Assembly: GCA_035384605.1 (NCBI GenBank)
Contig: DAOOIV010000053.1
Span: forward strand, 2,953-36,497
Length of the DNA stretch: 33,545 bases
Direction of reading: 5' to 3'
Source: Phycisphaerae bacterium
GTDB lineage: Bacteria > Planctomycetota > Phycisphaerae > UBA1845 > PWPN01
Position numbers and translations under genes: made by a program. The notes below the pieces were generated by a model. That model was not told the DNA's origin, searched no databases, and saw only the letters and a list, made by a program, of their open reading frames with translations. Positions 7,166-18,200 of the stretch are shown in pieces. How positions within the stretch are numbered: position 1 is the first letter of the stretch; each line of letters opens with the position of its first letter.

Positions 7166-9631
7166 ATGCGGGGGTTCCCGGGCGGACTGGTCGTGCTGCT
7201 GGCATCTACGTCGGTGTTGGCCTCCGACTGGACATTCAATCTGCCCGCGCGGCAGTTCATCTCCGGCGATCGGCTCGTCAGCGCAAGCGTCTTCCACTGG
7301 TATACGGCCACGGGCGGCCAGTTATCGGGTCCCTGGCGACCGGTCGAGGGACGGGCGAATTGGACCGGAGAGCCCGATTTCTGGATCCGCCAGATCAAGG
7401 ACATCATGGATGCGAACATCGACGTGATGTACGTCCACCTTATCCCCAGCTCGGAACAACAGCGGGTCAACCTGTTTGATGCAATGTGCCAGTTGCGCCG
7501 CCAGGGTTACGAGGTGCCCAAAGCAGTGCCCTTCCTCGACCCCGCGATCACATGGTACGGCAAGCCGTTCCCTGACGTCGCCACGACCGCCGGCAAAGAC
7601 GAATGGGTCAACCAATATGTGCGCTACTTCAACCAGTACTTCTCCAAGAACCCCGATGCTCAAGCGGACGGATATCTCGGAATCATGAACGGCCGCGTCA
7701 TGCTCGATACCTGGCACATGGAGAACGTCGTCAACTACAGCCAACTGACCCGCACCGATGTGGAAACGCGGCTGAAGGCGGCCTTCGGAGCCACGCATCC
7801 TGTTTTCAACAACGGCGTATACCAGATCGCCACACCCTGGTCGGGGCTCTATCCGTCGTGGTGCGACGAGTTGGTCTGGCAGTTTTCAACCAACTCCTAC
7901 CTCGTTGAGTGGGCGGGCTCACCACAGGTCCGTAGCTACACGGTCAAGCCCGGCTACTGGGACCAGAACATCCGTAATCCGGGCTTCTTCCTTGCTCGCG
8001 ACGGCGGAGTGCACTATCGGGACGCCTGGCAAAGCATCATCAAGGACAGCCCCCAGTATGGCCGGGTCTACATCGAATCCTGGAGCGAGTACGACGAGGG
8101 TTCGGGAATCTATGCGGCCGACCCCGGTCCGCCCTACATCGTCCCTCCAAACCCGAACACCGACACGTGGTCTTCGACGGCCAACTCTCGGGAATACATC
8201 GATACAACCGCAACGTTCGCAGCGCAGTTCAATCGACTGGCGGAAAGAGATGCGCGTTTTCTTGCCCACGACATCCCAGCCGTCATGTATCCAGGTGAAT
8301 CCATCGACGCAAGGATTGTTGTACGAAACGAGGGCAACGCCCAGTGGTCGAATGCCGGCTTCTACAAGCTCGGACTTCAGGGACCGACCTTGCTGAACTG
8401 CACGTTCGACAGTTCTGCAAACGGCTGGACCCTGGTGCGCAACGCTTTCGGCACATCCGGCAACACCGCCTACGAGAATGGGGACTGGAATGCGAGCTAC
8501 GGATTCTCCGGCGGCGGCCTGCGGACCCGTACCGGCAACGTCGACAATACCGCCTACTACAACGGGGCCTCAACGGCCTGGGCCCGCACGTTCCATCTCG
8601 ACCGGACGATGAACGTGAACATTGGCTTTCGGTATCGGCTGTTTCTGCCCGCTTCCCTCGAGAGCACCGAGGCCGGAGAAGCCCGCTTCGAGCTCGACGG
8701 ACAGGCCTATGGACTCGGCGGTCAAAGCTACCTGGCTCGATTCTCAGGCGGTGCCGGAACCGACCAGGACACCGGATGGCGGGAGTACTCGCGAGTCTTT
8801 CGGCTGTCGGGCCCGGCCGACCACACCGTCGAGATCGGCGGCTGGAACAACCGCAAAACCGCCGCCGATGAATTCGTGGACGTTTACGTGGACGACTTTG
8901 TCCTTGTTGACGTCGATGGCGGGTCGCCTTTCGGACCGTCGCGGTTTCTGATCGACGACTCAGATGATGAGATCCCGACGTATGGCGGCATTTTCCGCGG
9001 ACGGCCGAAGACCTTCGCCGTCAACCTGACAGCACCCGCTCTCGGGGCTTACACACTCCATTTCCAGATGCTCCAGGAGAGCGTGGCGTGGTTCGGCCAG
9101 AGCCTGGATGTCCCGATCGAGGTGCTTGCACTGGCAACGCAACCGATACCTTCCGACGGAGCCATTGACGTGCCCCCCTCAATCATCCTTCGTTGGACGG
9201 CAGGACAGACAGCGGTAGGCCATCGCCTGTACTTCGGCCTGGACTCCGAATCGGTCGGCAATGCGGAAGTTGACTCACCGGAATTCATGGGGCTGTTTCC
9301 CATCGGGAACGAAAGCTTCGATCCACCGGGGTTGCTGCGCCAGGGTATCGCACACTACTGGCGTGTGGACGAACTCCAAGAGAGCGGCCCTGTTCTGCAC
9401 GGGCGAGTGTGGAGATTCACCACGGCCGTCATCCCAGGCGATTCTGACGAGGACGGCGACGTGGACCAGGAGGATTTCGGTTACTTTCAGGCATGCCTGT
9501 CAGGGACAGGACAACCGTCAGGACCGGACTGCGCCAAAGCCGACTTCGACGGAGATGGAGACGTGGATCAAGTCGATTTCGCGAAATTCCGCGATTGCCT
9601 GGGAGGACCGGATCAGCCGCCGGGTTGTTAA
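7166..9631 (+). CDS. Exported GH99/DUF5010-like putative glycoside hydrolase with C-terminal dockerin
   Basis: 821 residues. A short signal peptide (about 1-19, LVVLLASTSVLAS) leads into a TIM-barrel-like domain (about 35-360). Its YIESWSEYDEGSGIY near residue 302 resembles the W-N-E-x-x-E-G strand of GH99/GH71 and DUF5010 families. A second beta part (about 405-585, DSSANGWTLVRN... VDVYVDDFVLVDVD) looks like a carbohydrate-binding jelly roll, followed by an Ig-like segment (655-752). The C-terminus (758-821) is a two-half dockerin-like module with Asp-rich calcium loops (DEDGDVDQEDF, DFDGDGDVDQVDF) and ends in PPGC. GAGGAG at 7152-7157 supports the ATG. It is the first of four consecutive dockerin-ended genes. 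Substrate unknown. Confidence 0.8.
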   Translation: MRGFPGGLVVLLASTSVLASDWTFNLPARQFISGDRLVSASVFHWYTATGGQLSGPWRPVEGRANWTGEPDFWIRQIKDIMDANIDVMYVHLIPSSEQQRVNLFDAMCQLRRQGYEVPKAVPFLDPAITWYGKPFPDVATTAGKDEWVNQYVRYFNQYFSKNPDAQADGYLGIMNGRVMLDTWHMENVVNYSQLTRTDVETRLKAAFGATHPVFNNGVYQIATPWSGLYPSWCDELVWQFSTNSYLVEWAGSPQVRSYTVKPGYWDQNIRNPGFFLARDGGVHYRDAWQSIIKDSPQYGRVYIESWSEYDEGSGIYAADPGPPYIVPPNPNTDTWSSTANSREYIDTTATFAAQFNRLAERDARFLAHDIPAVMYPGESIDARIVVRNEGNAQWSNAGFYKLGLQGPTLLNCTFDSSANGWTLVRNAFGTSGNTAYENGDWNASYGFSGGGLRTRTGNVDNTAYYNGASTAWARTFHLDRTMNVNIGFRYRLFLPASLESTEAGEARFELDGQAYGLGGQSYLARFSGGAGTDQDTGWREYSRVFRLSGPADHTVEIGGWNNRKTAADEFVDVYVDDFVLVDVDGGSPFGPSRFLIDDSDDEIPTYGGIFRGRPKTFAVNLTAPALGAYTLHFQMLQESVAWFGQSLDVPIEVLALATQPIPSDGAIDVPPSIILRWTAGQTAVGHRLYFGLDSESVGNAEVDSPEFMGLFPIGNESFDPPGLLRQGIAHYWRVDELQESGPVLHGRVWRFTTAVIPGDSDEDGDVDQEDFGYFQACLSGTGQPSGPDCAKADFDGDGDVDQVDFAKFRDCLGGPDQPPGC

Positions 9632-9695
9632 ACGAGGGTGCGAGAAGGAACGCAAACCCGGTCGGCGCGATGGACGAAACAGACAGGGTTGGAGG

Positions 9696-9712
9696 GCCCC
9701 GGACAAAGGGGC
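9696..9712 (+). other. Small GC hairpin in the gap between two dockerin-protein genes
   Basis: GCCCC-GGACAAA-GGGGC, a perfect 5-bp stem, lies 65 nt after the previous stop. No T tract follows, so it is not called a terminator. Confidence 0.3.
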
Positions 9713-9753
9713 ATGCGGCGGGATATCGGTTTATGACATAAGGATGTGGTAGA

Positions 9754-12669
9754 ATGGGTCGCACAAACACTATCAGCCTCTGCACATTGATCGGTTTGTT
9801 GGGCGCGCCGGGTTTCCCCGCGTATGCGGTTACCATCGGCATCAGCGCCGATGGGCGGTTTTTCACGCTCGACGGGGTGCCCACCTATCTGAAGGGCGTA
9901 AGCTATTACGGAGCACAATCGATCACCACGGCAAGTTACCGGACCTCAGACCTGGATGACATGGTGGCCGACGGCTTCAACTGGATCCGCGTCTGGGGGC
10001 ACTGGAAGACGCCCGCCGGTGAGGATGTGTCGGTGCTGACCTACGACGGACAAGTCCGTGAACCGTACATGACCCGGCTCAAAACGTTGATCACCGAGTG
10101 CAACAACCGCGGGATCATCGTGGACGTCACTTTGAACCGCGACGCCTACGGCACGTGGGTGGGCGCTCGGACCCAGGCTCAGCACCTGACCTGTGTGCAA
10201 ACCCTGGCTAACCAGTTGCTTTCTTATCGCAATGTGTACATCGACGTTTCCAACGAGCGGGACGTACAGGACGGTCGCTACGTCAGCTTGTCTGAATGCG
10301 GCGCTTTGATCAATGCCATCAAGGCCATCGACCCCACCCGGCTCTGTACCGCATCGAGCAACCCGAACTCGCAAAGCCAATTGTCGGATTTCAAGAACAT
10401 CGCCAAGATGGATTTCATCTGCCCGCATCTGTGCCGGAGCTCCGGGTGTTCCGCCCAGACCATTGGCACGGTCAACAACTACTGCACCTGGATGACCAAC
10501 CTCGGTTGGCGGATCCCGATCCATTTGCAGGAACCGTTCCGGCGAGGCTACACGACGTACAACCCGGTGGAAGACGATTACTTGCGGGACTGCAACGGCG
10601 GCAAACTGGCCGGTGCCGCCGGTTGGTGTCTGCACAACGGCTCAAATGCCGGGAGCACCCCGCCCCACCGCTCATTCCAGATGACCGACGGCGACGGCCG
10701 TCTCTATGCCCAGTGGGACAGCGTGGAAGTGAACGTCACCAATTGGCTCAGCCCCCACGTCGCGGGCAACGATTTGAAGGTCCTGCGCTATCAGCCGGAA
10801 TACGACGAGCAACTGGCCAAGCTGATCGGCCGGCGGGACGGCTCGACCCGGTCGGCCAACGTGGCCCAGGACTCAGCGGGTTACCTCACCTACGGACCGT
10901 ACATCACCCGCCTGCCCGCCGACAGTTATCAGGCCACTTGGCGGATGTCCATCGACAACGTGACGGCCGACAACGAGCCGGTGGTGACAATCGACGTTTA
11001 CACAATCGACACGAACACGATCCTGGCCACCCGAACCATCACCCGGCAGGAGTTCACCCAGGCAAACGTCTTTCAGGACTTCACTTTGGACTTCGCCTAC
11101 GGCACTCCCGGCAACCGGCTTGAATGGCGTACCTATTGGCACGACAACAGCTACCTCAAGCTGGATTATGTTGAAGTGCGTGCCCAACAAATGCCCAACC
11201 CTCCGGTGATCTGCGAAGTCTCCCCGGACCCGGACACCGTGATAGTCGGCCAGGAATACACCAGACAGCTCAATTTGTGCGGCGGCTACCCGGCCCCGAC
11301 TTGGTCGGTGATCAGCGGGCCGAGCGGCGTGCAGGTCGGCAGTACCGGCTACGTGTACGGTTGGACGCCAACCTCGGCACAGGCCGGCCAGTCGCTCACC
11401 ATAACCGTTCGAGCCACCAACAGCCAAGGACATGACGACGAAAGCTGGCAGGTTACGGTCCAGGCGCCCACGGTGCCGGTTTTCGAGGACATGTTGGTTG
11501 ACACCAGCAACATCAGCGGCCAGTACGGTACAGGAACGTTCTCCTCCGGCGGCTACACGCTTTCGCACTCCGGCGGGTATGACGAGTTTAACACCAGCGA
11601 GCCGCGCAGCGTCGATTTCGTCTGGTACGACCGAATCGGGACGTGGAACGTCGGTTCAATCGAGTTCGACGTGAGCGGCCTCAATCCTTCCAGCGGCTGC
11701 ACGAAAAACGAGCTGATGGCGGCTTGCGACAGCACGGGGCTCAATCCGGCAACCACCGGCGGCGACTACTACAACAGCCCCTATCAAGCCCTGATCCGCA
11801 AGAGTTACGACGATACATACGGAAACACCGACCGAATGAAAATGACCGTCGTTGGCGGCAACGCCACACGGGAGGAACGCTCCAACGTGCTGGGCTGGAA
11901 CGGCGGCACAACCTATCGCTTCCGCATGACCTGGAACGGTTCGCAAGTCCGTTGGTGGAGGGGCACACCGGGCCAGACGCTGAGCGAGATCAGCCCGCCG
12001 TCGCCGCAAGCCGTGGGAACCTGGTCACCTCAGAAGTTGCACATTCAGTTGGGAGCGACCTTCCGCGCAGGGCCGCGCGGCGTGCAGGAAAGCGGCGGAG
12101 CTCCCGGCACGTGTTACTCGCTGCTACGAATCTACACGCAAGACCTGGGCAACACCCCGACGCCGCCGCGTGGCGGCGCAATAAATGCGGCTCCTCAGGT
12201 CGACGCCGGTCCCGATCAGACGATCACTCTGCCGGCCGTTGCCAACCTGGCCGGCACCGTTACCGATGACGGGCTGCCCAATCCGCCAGGCCAGGTCTCC
12301 GTAACCTGGACCAAGCAGAGCGGGCCGGGCACCGTTACCTTCGAGAACGCCAATGCGGCTGTCACGACCGCTTCGTTCAGTCAGGCCGGCACGTACGTGC
12401 TGAAACTCACGGCCAGCGACTCCGAACTGAGCGGTCAAGACACCGTCACCATCACGGTCAATCCCGCAACGACTCCCGATTTCGACGGTGACGCGGACGT
12501 GGACCAGGAAGACTTCGGCCTTTTCCAGGCGTGTCTGACAGGGTCGGGACAGCCTGTGGAGACCCTTTGCGCAATGGCCGATCTTGACCGCGACGGAGAC
12601 GTGGATCAGGCGGATTTCTCGCGGTTTTATGAGTGCCTGGGCGGGGAAGATCTTCCACCGGGCTGCTGA
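9754..12669 (+). CDS. Exported clan GH-A-like glycoside hydrolase with CBM, Ig, PKD and dockerin modules
   Basis: 971 residues. The signal peptide ends near AYA (25). The catalytic barrel (about 27-340) has the clan GH-A hallmark Asn-Glu pair in YIDVSNERD (N167-E168, predicted acid/base) and IPIHLQEPF with E260 as predicted nucleophile. It is cellulase/GH5-like, but the family is not certain. Then come a carbohydrate-binding jelly roll (345-477), a putative Ig of the He_PIG type (483-569), a LamG-like sandwich (574-798), a PKD-like domain (812-903, DAGPDQTITLP) and the dockerin (908-971). Cysteines 927/939 and 961/971 sit one pair per dockerin half. AAGGA at 9740-9744 supports the ATG. The Ig, CBM and PKD modules recur in the next two genes, showing domain shuffling. 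Confidence 0.82.
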   Translation: MGRTNTISLCTLIGLLGAPGFPAYAVTIGISADGRFFTLDGVPTYLKGVSYYGAQSITTASYRTSDLDDMVADGFNWIRVWGHWKTPAGEDVSVLTYDGQVREPYMTRLKTLITECNNRGIIVDVTLNRDAYGTWVGARTQAQHLTCVQTLANQLLSYRNVYIDVSNERDVQDGRYVSLSECGALINAIKAIDPTRLCTASSNPNSQSQLSDFKNIAKMDFICPHLCRSSGCSAQTIGTVNNYCTWMTNLGWRIPIHLQEPFRRGYTTYNPVEDDYLRDCNGGKLAGAAGWCLHNGSNAGSTPPHRSFQMTDGDGRLYAQWDSVEVNVTNWLSPHVAGNDLKVLRYQPEYDEQLAKLIGRRDGSTRSANVAQDSAGYLTYGPYITRLPADSYQATWRMSIDNVTADNEPVVTIDVYTIDTNTILATRTITRQEFTQANVFQDFTLDFAYGTPGNRLEWRTYWHDNSYLKLDYVEVRAQQMPNPPVICEVSPDPDTVIVGQEYTRQLNLCGGYPAPTWSVISGPSGVQVGSTGYVYGWTPTSAQAGQSLTITVRATNSQGHDDESWQVTVQAPTVPVFEDMLVDTSNISGQYGTGTFSSGGYTLSHSGGYDEFNTSEPRSVDFVWYDRIGTWNVGSIEFDVSGLNPSSGCTKNELMAACDSTGLNPATTGGDYYNSPYQALIRKSYDDTYGNTDRMKMTVVGGNATREERSNVLGWNGGTTYRFRMTWNGSQVRWWRGTPGQTLSEISPPSPQAVGTWSPQKLHIQLGATFRAGPRGVQESGGAPGTCYSLLRIYTQDLGNTPTPPRGGAINAAPQVDAGPDQTITLPAVANLAGTVTDDGLPNPPGQVSVTWTKQSGPGTVTFENANAAVTTASFSQAGTYVLKLTASDSELSGQDTVTITVNPATTPDFDGDADVDQEDFGLFQACLTGSGQPVETLCAMADLDRDGDVDQADFSRFYECLGGEDLPPGC

Positions 12670-12686
12670 TCGGGAGATGGTGTGCG

Positions 12687-15089
12687 ATGCAACGTCGACT
12701 CGGATCCTGTGCTCTTGGGATAACCGTCGTCCTGACCGTTCGGGCCGCGCTCGCCGCCGGACCCTCGTTGATTTGGTCGCAAATGGGCAGCAGCTACCGA
12801 TCACCCGATCCGGAGGCCAACTGGGGCTTTTGTCCTCGCGAGTTCAATGGCACGCTGCTGGCCCCGATGGGAGATTACGGTGCCTGTGTGGTTAAACGAT
12901 GGACGGGCAGCGACTGGGTCGACGACTTCCTTGACGACAACTGGGGTACCGGCCGCGATTTCGAGAACCTGACTTCTCTGACCGTCTACAACAACAAGTT
13001 GTATATGACGTGCGAGACGGACTCGAACAGTGCCTACAACCATGGCGTAATGGTCCGAGACTCGGCAGGTAACTGGTCGGTCTCGCTGCCCTATACCCGA
13101 ACGGCCGAGGGGGCCATGCAATTCGGCTCGTTCGGCATGGCCGTCTTCAATGGTAAGCTCTACACAGGTGTGGTGCCCTATGCGGCAAACACCACGCTGA
13201 CCATCTATGAACACAACGGATCGACTTGGACGGCGATCAAGAACTACAGGACCGGTGAGCAGTTGCGGGCCTGGTCGCTGGGTTCCGACGGCACCAACCT
13301 CTATGTCGGCATCGGGACCCGGGGACGCAACAATGCGGCCACGCTGGGTATCGAACGATACGACGGCAGCACCTGGGCTTCGGAATTGGCCGGCAAGGCC
13401 ATGCATTCCATGGCCTTTTTCAAGGGCAGCATGTACGCCGGCGGCAACGGCAGAATCTACAAGCGAAACCCGTCCGGCGTCTGGACCGAAGTGCTCAACA
13501 CCGGCCAGGCGTTCGTGATCGGCATGACGATCATTGACTACGGCAACGGCATGGAGATCCTGTACGCCGGAACCGAGAACCGTCCTCGCCTCTACGCGAC
13601 CTCCGACGGTGCAGCCTGGGACATGATGCACGAGTTCGACACGACGTCGGCCGGCTGCTACGTCGGCCAGTTTCAGAACACTCCGGTGGCCTCGGTGACC
13701 TACTTCGAAGGCAGCACACCGAAGGTCGTGAAAGTCTGGCGCGGATCGCCGCAGGACGCTTCCCCCGTCATCACCGAGGTGTCTCCCGACCCGGATTGGG
13801 CCACCGTCGGAACCGAATACATCCGGCAACTGAGTCTGGCACAGGGCACTTCGCCGATCACCTGGTCCGTGATCGATGGTCCGGCAGGCACGCAGGTCGA
13901 TAGTACCGGTCGTGTCCACGGCTGGACGCCCGCGCCTGCCCAGGCTGCGCAAGCATTCACGCTCACCGTCCGAGCGACGAATTCCGCCGGCAGCGATGAT
14001 GAGTCCTGGCTGGTCCAGGTGATATCGCCGCCTGCGGACACGATCGCCGGCTTTCCATTCAACAGCGGGGCTGAGGGCTGGACGTTGCAAGCTTGGCGGT
14101 CCAGCATCCAGTACGACCCGGGCTATGCGATCTGGGATTCCGCCGGCGGCAACCCAGGCGGCAATCTGAAAGCCGGCGGTAACGGCGCGACCAACAACGC
14201 CGATAGCTGCACCCGCGAAGGCGGCTTGGCCACCAGGCAGATCTCGACGGTCGGATTCACCAATATTCAGATCGAATATGACGTGATGGCTGCCCTCAAC
14301 AGTCCCCCAGCCGCCGGTTGTGACGGCGGATGCGTCGCAGATATTCTCGAGGGCAGTTGCGAAGACAAGCTGGTCGTCTACTACAGCACCTCGGGAACCG
14401 GCGGCCCCTGGGCTGCGGCCGAGCAACTCAATGAAGGTACCGATCTGCCGACGACCTGGACGCACAAGGTGATCAGGCTGGCCGCTGTGCCGGCCGCCAA
14501 TGACAACCCCGACTTTGCAGTCCAGTTCAAATGGCAGTTCAACACCATCACGGATGCCGGACGAATCGACAACGTGATCGTCAAAGGCTCACCTCTCGAC
14601 AACAATGAGGCCCCCCAGGTGGATGCCGGACCGGACCAGACCATCACCCTGCCCAACAGCGCGAACCTGACCGGCACGGTCTCCGATGACGGCCTGCCGA
14701 ATCCGCCGGGTGAGATCATCGTAACCTGGAGCAAGCAGAGCGGTCCGGGAACGGTCACGTTCAACAATGTAAACGCGCTCCAGACGACCGCGTCATTCGG
14801 TACCGCGGGTGTCTATGTACTCAGGCTCCTTGCCACCGACTCACAGTTGACCGGCGAGGACCTCGTGACCATCACCGTGAATGAACCGACCCCGGCCGAT
14901 TTCGACGGGGACGGCGACGTGGACCAGACGGATTTCGGGATCTTTCAGGCGTGCCTCTCGGGTACGGCACAGACACCGAGCACGGGCTGCGAGAAGGCGG
15001 ATCTCGATGGAGACGGCGACGTGGATCAGTCCGATTTCGCCCAGTTTTATGACTGCCTTGGGGGAGCCGACAGTCCGCCGGGATGCTGA
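12687..15089 (+). CDS. Exported beta-propeller/Ig/PKD protein with C-terminal dockerin
   Basis: 800 residues from the ATG at 12687, chosen because GGGAG (12672-12676) precedes it and the residues after it form a signal peptide (RRLGSCALGITVVLTVRAALAAG). The earlier in-frame ATG at 12633 overlaps the upstream gene. The N-terminal 330 residues hold repeated blades such as NNKLYMTCET, NGKLYTGVV, TNLYVGIGT and KGSMYAGGN, a propeller of the Kelch or exo-alpha-sialidase-like kind. Then an Ig of the He_PIG type (360-447), a beta-rich binding domain with several cysteines (452-635), a PKD domain (640-731) almost the same as in the upstream gene, and the dockerin (738-800). No catalytic residues were recognised, so a binding role is as likely as an enzymatic one. 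The gap to the previous stop is 17 nt, implying co-transcription. Confidence 0.8.
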   Translation: MQRRLGSCALGITVVLTVRAALAAGPSLIWSQMGSSYRSPDPEANWGFCPREFNGTLLAPMGDYGACVVKRWTGSDWVDDFLDDNWGTGRDFENLTSLTVYNNKLYMTCETDSNSAYNHGVMVRDSAGNWSVSLPYTRTAEGAMQFGSFGMAVFNGKLYTGVVPYAANTTLTIYEHNGSTWTAIKNYRTGEQLRAWSLGSDGTNLYVGIGTRGRNNAATLGIERYDGSTWASELAGKAMHSMAFFKGSMYAGGNGRIYKRNPSGVWTEVLNTGQAFVIGMTIIDYGNGMEILYAGTENRPRLYATSDGAAWDMMHEFDTTSAGCYVGQFQNTPVASVTYFEGSTPKVVKVWRGSPQDASPVITEVSPDPDWATVGTEYIRQLSLAQGTSPITWSVIDGPAGTQVDSTGRVHGWTPAPAQAAQAFTLTVRATNSAGSDDESWLVQVISPPADTIAGFPFNSGAEGWTLQAWRSSIQYDPGYAIWDSAGGNPGGNLKAGGNGATNNADSCTREGGLATRQISTVGFTNIQIEYDVMAALNSPPAAGCDGGCVADILEGSCEDKLVVYYSTSGTGGPWAAAEQLNEGTDLPTTWTHKVIRLAAVPAANDNPDFAVQFKWQFNTITDAGRIDNVIVKGSPLDNNEAPQVDAGPDQTITLPNSANLTGTVSDDGLPNPPGEIIVTWSKQSGPGTVTFNNVNALQTTASFGTAGVYVLRLLATDSQLTGEDLVTITVNEPTPADFDGDGDVDQTDFGIFQACLSGTAQTPSTGCEKADLDGDGDVDQSDFAQFYDCLGGADSPPGC

Positions 15090-15259
15090 TGGAGAATGAA
15101 GGTCATGATACGGTAATCCGGGAACAGAAACACACACAGGAGCTACCGCTCTCCCGGTATTGACCGAAGCCTGCAATCATGGCTGGTGTGGAGGCTCATC
15201 GGCGAGCATCCTGCGATGGTCTCCCGTCTACCAAGTGCTCTGCACGGAAGGATTCAGCG

Positions 15260-18200
15260 ATGCCGACTCGTTACCTGACCTTGATCCTGTGGATCGCTCA
15301 CGGGTTTGCCGGTATCAGCTTTGCAGTTGATGTCGGCAAGTATGACACATTCGAAACGAATGTGATGAACTACAACTCCTACAGCAACCCCTTCCAAAAC
15401 GTCACCCTGAACGCGACCTTCACCTCGCCGTCGTCGCAGAACACCTCCATTCGCGGATTCTACGACGGGAACAACACCTGGCGGGTGCGGTTCATGCCCG
15501 ATCAACTCGGCACCTGGACCTACACCTGCACGTTCAGTGATGGCGCACCGGGCAAATCCGGCTCGTTCTCGTGCGTGGCGAGTAACCTGCACGGGCCGCT
15601 CAAAACGGACACGGCCACGCCGGTATGGTTTGAGCACGCGGACGGCACGCCTTTCTTCATGCGGGCGTTTCATCTTTGGCGACCGGAGACCTTCACCGAG
15701 CCTGTTCTCGAACAGACGCTGGATTTCATGAAGGCCAACGGACTCAACGTGGTCGACGGGCCGCATCTGGCCAACTGGGGCACGGGGCTTAATCAGATCC
15801 CATGGGAAGGAAGCGACTACACCAACTACAAGCTGAGCGTCTGGCGACAGCTCGACGTCTATGTCCGCAAATGCGCCGAGCGCGGTATCGTCGTCTTTCC
15901 GTTCTCGATCCTGGGCGGTACCAACGGTATCCCCAAGATGTCCACCTGGGACCAGCGCCAGCGGTTCATCCGTTACTGGGTGGCCCGCTGGGGCGGATAC
16001 TGGAACGTGGCCTACTGCCCCGTGAGCGAATATGCCGAGGCCTACTCCACCGCCGAGGGAATGCAGATTCTCAACGAAATCTATAACTCTGACGGCGGCC
16101 GCCACCCTGTTTCGATTCACCCGGGCAATACGTTGGCTGAGCCCGCAACGGAAATCAAGACCATGACGGCGTACACCTACCACACGGTCCAGGATAAACT
16201 CGACGATTGGAACCCCGGCCGCTACCAGCAGCTCATCACCTTGTACAACACCGCTCAAAAGCCCATATACGCTCAGGAAACCCTGTGGGAGGGCAACAAG
16301 TATCAGCCCGACTCCAGCCGGGATATGAACAACATGCGCAAGGCAGCCTGGATCACCACCACCTATGGCGGACAGATCAGTTATGCCGACGAATGCATGC
16401 CGGGACACCTGCCGCAAGACAACAACGAAACACTCTGCTATGCCATGCACGGGGCCTCGGTCAGTCCGCAGGGCTGGTTCTATCCCTACTTCAGCCATCT
16501 TGGCAGCTTCATTGAATCCGTGCCCTTCTGGCGGATGTCACTGCAGCCCGGCCTGGCCAGTACGGGCAACTGCCTGGCCAAGACCGACTATTGGTACGTG
16601 GCCTACACGATGGGCGGCAGCTTCACACTCAATCTCTCGGCAGCCGGCTCGGCGCTGATCGGACGGTGGTACGATCCTCGCAACGGCACCTTCGGTTCGC
16701 CGTTTTCCGTTTCCCCGGGCGGCGTTCGCACGATGACCCCGCCCGACAGCAACGACTGGGTGCTCTACGTCTGCCGCGACCTCGATGATACGCCGCCGGC
16801 GGCGGTTTCGTCCTTCACGGCAACACCTGGCGAACACCGCAACACACTGATCTGGACCAACCCGTCCAGTACCAACTTCATCGCCACAGTCATCCGCTGT
16901 AAGACAACGGGTTACCCCACCTCCCCCACCGACGGCGAGCCGGTGGTCAACCTGGCCAACATGCCCGGTTCCAGCCACACGTATGTACATTCGGGTCTCA
17001 GCGCAGGAGTCACCTATTACTACACCGCTTTTGCTCGTGATGATGAATACCATTATTCGTCGGGCGTCCAGGCCGGCGCCATCCCCCATGACCACAAACG
17101 GGTGTCGGTCGACCTGGGCACCACCGACATTGAGCAGGGCATCTACAATGTGCAGCCGAGTGACGGAGACACCGTCCCCGCCGACGTCGGCGGAAGGAAT
17201 TGCCGCCGGAACGCCGTAGCGGGTAATGACAATTACATGTATTTCAACGTGACCGACGCCTACATGTACGCCGGTTATCGTCCCGTCTGCTACGTCAGCG
17301 TCGAGTATTACGACACCGGCACCGGTATCCTGACCCTACACTATGATTCGACGAGTGGTGCTTATACCAGCGGGGGAACCATCACTCTGACCGACTCCAA
17401 TACCTGGAAGATCCGCGAATTCGCCCTGACCGACGCCTATTTCGGCAACCGTCAGAACGGTGGTGCCGATTTTCGTATCGCCTGCGCAAGCGGAGCGTCC
17501 TTCTATCTGAACGAAGTGAGCGTCGCCAACGTCTCGACCGTGGACAGTGCACCAGTGATCAACCCGGTTGGGTGGAATCCGGACGCAGCCTATGTGGGCG
17601 CGGAGTATGTCCGACAATTGAGCCTCGCCCAAGGCCGGCCGCTGCCATCCTGGACCATTCTCCAGGGACCCGGCGGCGCGGTCATCGACGACAGCGGGTT
17701 GCTCAGTGGCTGGACACCGTCTGCCGGCGAGGATGGGCAAACCATCACCTTCCTCGTCGAGGCCACCAACAGTCAGGGCAGCGACACCGAAGAATGGTCG
17801 GTGACGGTCGGTCCGGCCCCGCTGGCTACCTACGAGGCCGAAGGTGCGAGCATGGGTCACTTGGCCGGCACCGCCATCCCCGGAGGTTGGCGGATCACGA
17901 CCGCAAACCCAAACACCTTCAGTACCTATGGGCCCTACACGAGCGCTCTGCCGGCCGGCCCGCTCACCGCCCGCTTCTGGCTTCGCGTGGATAACAACAC
18001 GGCGGACAACAACGGCATCTGCCGACTGGATGTCTACGACGCCGATGGAGCCACCTTGCTGGCCGGTCCGGTCACCATCGCCCGGCGGCAGTGGACGACA
18101 TCCGGCGTTTATCAACCCTTTGAACTCCCCTTCGCCAATCCGGGTGATGCACATCGTTTGGAATTCCGTACCTACTACATGGGCTACGCTCAGTTGGACC

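Noticed and set aside
12801..14465. Open frame of 554 codons on the minus strand
   Set aside because: Mirror of the propeller protein; composition rich in Arg, Gly and Val as for shadow frames.
15118..15157. CCGGGA ... TCCCGG inverted repeat in the gap before the DUF5060-type gene
   Set aside because: Only 6 bp of stem with a 28-nt spacer and no T tract; too weak to call.
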